Assembly: GCF_029626145.1 (NCBI RefSeq)
Contig: NZ_JARUBJ010000002.1
Span: forward strand, 1,766,501 to 1,830,500
Length of the DNA stretch: 64,000 nt
Source: Micromonospora sp. WMMD961
GTDB taxonomy: Bacteria > Actinomycetota > Actinomycetes > Mycobacteriales > Micromonosporaceae
Reading direction: 5' to 3'
Made by a program: the position numbers and the translations under genes. The notes under the pieces were generated by a model. That model had not been told where the DNA came from. It searched no databases and worked only from the letters and a program-made list of their open reading frames with translations. This document shows, one piece after another, positions 59,716 to 64,000 of the stretch; the stretch's first letter is position 1; every line of letters begins with the position of its first letter.

Positions 59716-62700
59716 ATGCGCCTGCTCCGAGATCTGTGGGGCACCTCGACGCGCCGGATGACGGTTGTGGTCATCCTGATCGCGCTCGGCGCCGCCGGTC
59801 AGGCCGGTGCCTCGGCGTTGGCGGGCGCGGTGCTGGTGCACCGCTCGGCCGGCTTCTTCGCCGTGCTGGCCGCGGCACTGGTCGCCGTGGTCCTCAGCGA
59901 CCTCGCGGTGAGCCTGCTGATGGCCGGCCTGACCGCCGACTGGTCCGCCGACGTGCGTCGCCGGCTCTGTCAGGTCGCATTCGGGCAGGACCTGCCGACG
60001 CTGGAGACCACCCCGGTGGGCGAGTTGCTCGACCGGATCGACGGGGATGTCTACCAGGTGGCGTCGGCGATCCGTAACCAGGGCACGCGGCTCGCCCAGG
60101 GGCTCTGCGTCGGCCTGTTGTCGATGGTCGTGGCGCTGGTCGTGTGGTGGCCGGCCGGGGTGGCGATGTTGCTGCTCACCGTGGTGCTCGCCGTCAGCCT
60201 TCGCCGGCCCACCGCGCGGATCGGTCCGGCCCGGATGGCCGAGGAGGAGGCGTGGTCGGACCTGGCCGCGGTGATGGAGGAGGCGGTGCACGGACAGGAC
60301 GACGTACGGACCAGTCTGGCCCGGCCGTACGTGCTGCGCCTGTACGCGCGGCGGGCCGCCGCCGTGCTGTCCCGGGGTCGCCTGGTCTGGGTGCTGTCCG
60401 CCAAGGTGGCGTCGGCCGCCACCGCGACGATCCGGGCTGGCATCGGCGTGGTGGTGCTCGGCGGGGCCTGGGCGCTGGCCACCGGCCGGGTCGACGCCGC
60501 CCGCCTCACCGCCATCTGGCTGCTGGCGCTGGCCTTCGGCGCCACGGCCGAACACGTCAGCCGGATGGTGCCGGAGATCCAGGAGGCTCTCGGCGCGTGG
60601 GCCCGGGTGCAGTTGCTCCAGCGGGCCCGGCAGGAACCCGTCGGCGGCCTCCACCCGACCGAGGGTGACCTGCGCATCGAGGACCTGACCTTCAGGTATC
60701 AGGAAAGCGGCCGGGGGGCCGCGCTGCGCGGGCTCAGCCTGACCTTCGCGCGCGGTCGCTCGTACGCGCTGATCGGGCGGACCGGTTCGGGTAAGTCGAC
60801 GCTGGCGAAGGTGCTCACCAGAGCCGTCGACGTGCCGCCGGGAACGGTCTTCCTCGGCGGCACCGACCTGGGTGACCTCGATGTCGAGCAACTGCGCCGC
60901 TGGGTGGCACTGGTGCCGCAGCGCACCGAGATCCTGGCCGGCACGCTCGCCGAGAACGTCGCGCTCTTCGATCCGGATCTGCTCGACGCCGCAGCCCGGG
61001 CACTCGACGAGTTGGGCCTGGCGGGTTGGATCGCCGAGCTACCGGACGGCTTGGCTACCCGGCTGGGGGAGGGCGGGCATGTGCTCTCCGCCGGTCAGGA
61101 GCAGTTGGTGGCGTTCGCCCGGATCCTGGTCCGTGATCCCCATGTGGTGATCCTCGACGAGGCCACCGCGCGGCTCGACCCGGTGACCGAGGCGCGGGTG
61201 CAGCGAGCCACCGAACGACTGCTGCGCGACCGGATCGGGATCGTCATCGCGCACCGGCTCTCGTCCGTGCGCCGCTGCGACGAGGTGGTGGTGCTGGCCG
61301 ACGGTGCGGTGGTCGAAGCCGGCCCGCTGGAGACGTCGACGCGCTTCGCCGAACTGCTGGCGACCAGTCACGCCGCCGCGTACGCCACGGCCGCACCGGC
61401 CGGCCGCGCCGGCGGCGGCACCGACCTGCTGGTCGGCCCCGACCCGAACGACGCCTGGCCAACCGGGCCGGCGACCGCGTGGCCCGATCCGGTCGAGCCC
61501 GCGTCCGTGCGGGCCGAGCCGGCGATCGCGCGGGCCGAGCCGGGTAACCCGACCGGGCGGGCCGAGCTGGTCGAGCCGGCGACCGAGCCGGTCGGGGCGA
61601 ACCGCGCCGACCCGCCGCCGCTGCCGCCCATGCCGCCGGCCCGGACGTTGCGGGAGATCTTCCGGCTCTGCCTCAACGATCCGCGGTACGGGATGGCTGC
61701 GGTCGGGCTGTTCCTCGGGCTCAGCCTGCTGGGGCTGGACGGGCCGGTGCTGCCCTGGCTCTGGGCCGATCTGGTCGACGGCACCGGCAGCCCGTACCTG
61801 CCGGCGGTCGGGATCGTGGCCGGGTTGCTGGTCACCATGCCGCTGCCGTACTACACCCATGTCTGGTTCCCGGGGTGGTGGGTGCGGCAGATGCTGCGGA
61901 TCGGCCTGCGCCTGGTACACGGTCAGACCGGGCCGCGCCGGGTCAGCTCGCACACCCCGGCCGAGGTCGTGGCGCAGGGCGGCGACACCGAGCGGGTGGT
62001 GCAGCTCGCCGACAACGTGCTGGACCAGATCGTCGCGCTGGTCCTGGTGGTCGCCATGACGGCGGTCACCGGCAGTGTCGTGCCGGGACTGTTCTTCCTG
62101 GGCACGATGGTCGTCTCCGGGCTGGCCGCGACGTTGTTCGGGCCGAAGCTCGAACGGGCGGCGCGGGCCACTGTGGCGGCGCGGGCCGCCTTCGCCACGG
62201 CGCTGGTCTCCGCGCTGTCCGCGGCGCGGACGGTGAAGCTCGCCGGCGCGACCACGGCGGTGCTACGCCATCTGGCCAGCCTGGACGTGCTGCGCAGCGA
62301 CCGGCAGCGGCGGGAGATCGCGGTGCAGGTGTGGGCGCGTTCCACGCCGTCGATGGCCAGTGGACTGTTGCCGATCGGCGCGTGGGCGCTCTACCTGAGC
62401 GGTGGACTCTCCGCCGGGGCGGTGCTGGTGGCGGTCTCCACGCTGGGCGCGGCCCGCTGGTTCGCCTGGACCACCGCGTCGTTGATCTCCCAGCTGCCGT
62501 CGGCGCGGGTCTGGACCCGGCGTACGGTGGCGATGACCGGAGTGAGCGCGTACTCCGCGGGGGTTCCGGCTGTCGACCTGGCCGCCGGGACGGCGCCCGC
62601 GCCGACGCCGGCACCCCGGCACCCGCTGCGCCGCCTGGAACTGCGCGACTTCGGAGTGGTGCACTCCGACGGTACGGTGGCCGTCCGGAATGTCGACCTG

Positions 62701-63309
62701 ACCGTGCAGCGTGGGCAGCTGGTGCTGGTGGTCGGGCCGGTCGGGTCGGGCAAGTCCTCGTTGCTGCGGGCGCTGGCCGGGATCGTGCACCACACCGGTG
62801 AGCTGGCCTGGAACGGCGACCCGGTCACCGAGCCGGAGCTGTTCCTGCGCCCCAACCAGGTCGGCTACGTCGGCCAGTTGCCCCGGGTGCTGTCCGGCAC
62901 GGTCGCCGACAACATCGCGCTCGGGCACCAGGTCGACGCGGCGGGCGCGGTCAGCACCGCCCAGCTCGACCACGACCTGGTCGCCGCCGGCGGTGGGCTC
63001 GGCCTGCTCATCGGGCACAAGGGCACCCGGCTGTCCGGCGGGCAGTTGCAGCGGTTGGCGCTGGCTCGCGCGCTGGCACCGCGTACCGAATTGTTGGTCG
63101 CCGACGACGTGTCGTCGGCGCTGGACGTCACCACCGAGCTGGCGCTGTGGCAGGCGTTGCGCGACCACGGGGTGACAGTGGTCGGCTCGACGGCGAAGCG
63201 CGCGGCGCTGGTCCGGGCCGATCACGTGGTGGTGTTGCTCGGCGGGGCGGTCGCGGCCCAGGGCACCTGGCAGGACCTGGAGGGTGACTGGTCGCACCTG
63301 GCCGGCTGA
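59716..63309 (+). CDS. Fused two-half ABC transporter (exporter type)
   Basis: 1197 residues holding two complete ABC exporter halves: membrane domain 1 (about 15-295), ATPase 1 with Walker A GRTGSGKST (about 353-361), signature LSAGQ and LDEATARLD; an Ala/Glu/Pro-rich linker (about 555-630); membrane domain 2 (about 655-940); ATPase 2 with GPVGSGKSS, LSGGQ, and VADDVSSALD. ATPase 2 has Asp instead of catalytic Glu and no switch histidine (VVGSTAKRA), so only one site is likely fully active. The substrate is unknown; drug, lipid or peptide export is typical. ATG preceded by GGAGGA. Confidence 0.93.
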   Translation: MRLLRDLWGTSTRRMTVVVILIALGAAGQAGASALAGAVLVHRSAGFFAVLAAALVAVVLSDLAVSLLMAGLTADWSADVRRRLCQVAFGQDLPTLETTPVGELLDRIDGDVYQVASAIRNQGTRLAQGLCVGLLSMVVALVVWWPAGVAMLLLTVVLAVSLRRPTARIGPARMAEEEAWSDLAAVMEEAVHGQDDVRTSLARPYVLRLYARRAAAVLSRGRLVWVLSAKVASAATATIRAGIGVVVLGGAWALATGRVDAARLTAIWLLALAFGATAEHVSRMVPEIQEALGAWARVQLLQRARQEPVGGLHPTEGDLRIEDLTFRYQESGRGAALRGLSLTFARGRSYALIGRTGSGKSTLAKVLTRAVDVPPGTVFLGGTDLGDLDVEQLRRWVALVPQRTEILAGTLAENVALFDPDLLDAAARALDELGLAGWIAELPDGLATRLGEGGHVLSAGQEQLVAFARILVRDPHVVILDEATARLDPVTEARVQRATERLLRDRIGIVIAHRLSSVRRCDEVVVLADGAVVEAGPLETSTRFAELLATSHAAAYATAAPAGRAGGGTDLLVGPDPNDAWPTGPATAWPDPVEPASVRAEPAIARAEPGNPTGRAELVEPATEPVGANRADPPPLPPMPPARTLREIFRLCLNDPRYGMAAVGLFLGLSLLGLDGPVLPWLWADLVDGTGSPYLPAVGIVAGLLVTMPLPYYTHVWFPGWWVRQMLRIGLRLVHGQTGPRRVSSHTPAEVVAQGGDTERVVQLADNVLDQIVALVLVVAMTAVTGSVVPGLFFLGTMVVSGLAATLFGPKLERAARATVAARAAFATALVSALSAARTVKLAGATTAVLRHLASLDVLRSDRQRREIAVQVWARSTPSMASGLLPIGAWALYLSGGLSAGAVLVAVSTLGAARWFAWTTASLISQLPSARVWTRRTVAMTGVSAYSAGVPAVDLAAGTAPAPTPAPRHPLRRLELRDFGVVHSDGTVAVRNVDLTVQRGQLVLVVGPVGSGKSSLLRALAGIVHHTGELAWNGDPVTEPELFLRPNQVGYVGQLPRVLSGTVADNIALGHQVDAAGAVSTAQLDHDLVAAGGGLGLLIGHKGTRLSGGQLQRLALARALAPRTELLVADDVSSALDVTTELALWQALRDHGVTVVGSTAKRAALVRADHVVVLLGGAVAAQGTWQDLEGDWSHLAG

Positions 63310-63356
63310 CGGTCGGGCGGCTGTCGGGGCACGGCAGCCGCCCGACCACGTCGGTG

Positions 63357-64000
63357 TCAGTAGGCGCGGGCGTACTGGTCGGGTCCGCTGTACGCGACGC
63401 CGAGCTTCGCGGCTGCCCGGCGCGGCCAGTACGGGTCGCGCAGCAACTCCCGGCCGAGCAGCACCAGGTCGGCTTCGCCGCCGGCGACGATCTGCTCGGC
63501 GTGCTCGGGCTCGACGATCAGGCCCACCGCGCCGGTCGGCACGCCGGCCTCGCGGCGGATCTGGGCGGCCAGCGGCACCTGGTAGCCGGGGCCGAGCGGG
63601 ATGCGCTGCTCGACGCTGACGCCCCCGGACGACGCGTCGACCAGGTCGACGCCGACACCGGCCAGCTCGCCGGCCAGCACCACACTGTCGTCGATCGTCC
63701 AACCGCCCTCGACCCAGTCGGTGGCGGAGATCCGGGTCAGCACCGGCACGTCCTCGCCGACCGCGGCGCGCACCGCGCGGGCCACCTCCAGGGTGAGCCG
63801 CATCCGGGCGGCCCGGTCGCCGCCGTACGAGTCGGTGCGGCGGTTGGTCAGCGGCGAGAGGAACTCGTTGAGCAGGTAGCCGTGCGCGGCGTGGATCTCC
63901 ACGGCGGCGAAGCCGGCGTCCAGCGACCGCTCGGCGGCGGTCGCGAACGCCTCGACCACGCCGGCGATGCCGGCCTCGTCGAGGCTGGTCGGCGTCCGGT
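63357..64000 (-). CDS. NADH:flavin oxidoreductase, Old Yellow Enzyme family (partial)
   Basis: C-terminal part of an FMN enzyme of the OYE/YqjM class; the frame is open to the right edge, so the N-terminus is missing. Seen: DAGFAAVEIHAAHGYLLNEF, LSPLTNRRTDSYGG, RISATDWVEGGW, and the FMN phosphate region VGLIVEPEHAEQIV and ADLVLLGRELLRDPYWPRRAA. Enzymes of this type reduce activated alkenes; the natural substrate is unknown. The stop codon lies 48 bp from the end of the convergent ABC gene. Confidence 0.94.
   Translation of the reverse strand, partial: RTPTSLDEAGIAGVVEAFATAAERSLDAGFAAVEIHAAHGYLLNEFLSPLTNRRTDSYGGDRAARMRLTLEVARAVRAAVGEDVPVLTRISATDWVEGGWTIDDSVVLAGELAGVGVDLVDASSGGVSVEQRIPLGPGYQVPLAAQIRREAGVPTGAVGLIVEPEHAEQIVAGGEADLVLLGRELLRDPYWPRRAAAKLGVAYSGPDQYARAY

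Noticed and set aside
59386..60891. 501-codon minus-strand frame across the ABC gene start
   Set aside because: Pro/Arg repeats come from the 27-bp direct repeat and from the ABC shadow; no start signal.

Overview
This 64-kb window is chromosomal DNA of a very GC-rich actinobacterium. Gene content, codon bias and several small proteins fit the family Micromonosporaceae (Micromonospora or a close relative). This placement is inferred from gene order, protein style and repeat elements, not from a marker-gene search.

Layout. 1-8.7 kb: the end of a phosphotransferase gene, then the nitrogen block amt-glnK-glnD behind a well-formed GlnR-type operator, a NarL-type two-component pair, and ffh. 8.7-14.0 kb: accessory genes (Uma2 nuclease, amidohydrolase, TetR regulator, unknown protein), proS and a DUF402 gene. 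14.2-20.2 kb: the classical translation/secretion block rpsP-khpA-rimM-trmD-rplS, two tandem signal peptidases, a Nudix hydrolase, rnhB and a DUF2469 gene. 20.2-28.4 kb: a sulfite-oxidase-type enzyme, DUF4240, an M23 peptidase, a PLP enzyme, then xerC, a 36-residue membrane peptide, dprA, comM and yraN, all on the minus strand. This suggests an inversion relative to the usual actinobacterial order. 28.7-38.9 kb: a repeat-rich membrane protein, rpsB-tsf-pyrH-frr-cdsA-rlmN, a protein with DivIVA-like motifs at both ends, and a DUF2631-like gene. 39-50.6 kb: an MBL-Rieske fusion, an FAD oxidoreductase, a PhoX-like phosphatase, a YihY protein, a GNAT enzyme, a very large secreted beta-helix glycosidase (probably GH87) and a decayed RHS/lectin remnant. 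50.7-58.1 kb: another Uma2 protein, the MEP-pathway block dxr-rip-ispG, a PadR/MFS divergent pair with a 30-bp dyad operator, and a GNAT enzyme. 58.4-64 kb: a secreted lysozyme-like protein, a fused two-half ABC transporter with one degenerate ATPase site, and the end of an Old Yellow Enzyme gene.

Two genome-scale patterns stand out. First, at least ten intergenic hairpins of about 50-85 nt have GATC at or near both ends. They fall into subfamilies, and paired copies differ by compensatory base changes in the arms, so the fold itself seems to be conserved. One of them lies over the start of glnD. Second, about fourteen genes have a -10-like hexamer (mostly TANNNT) 6-9 nt before the start codon and no Shine-Dalgarno sequence, which predicts leaderless mRNAs and helped fix several starts.
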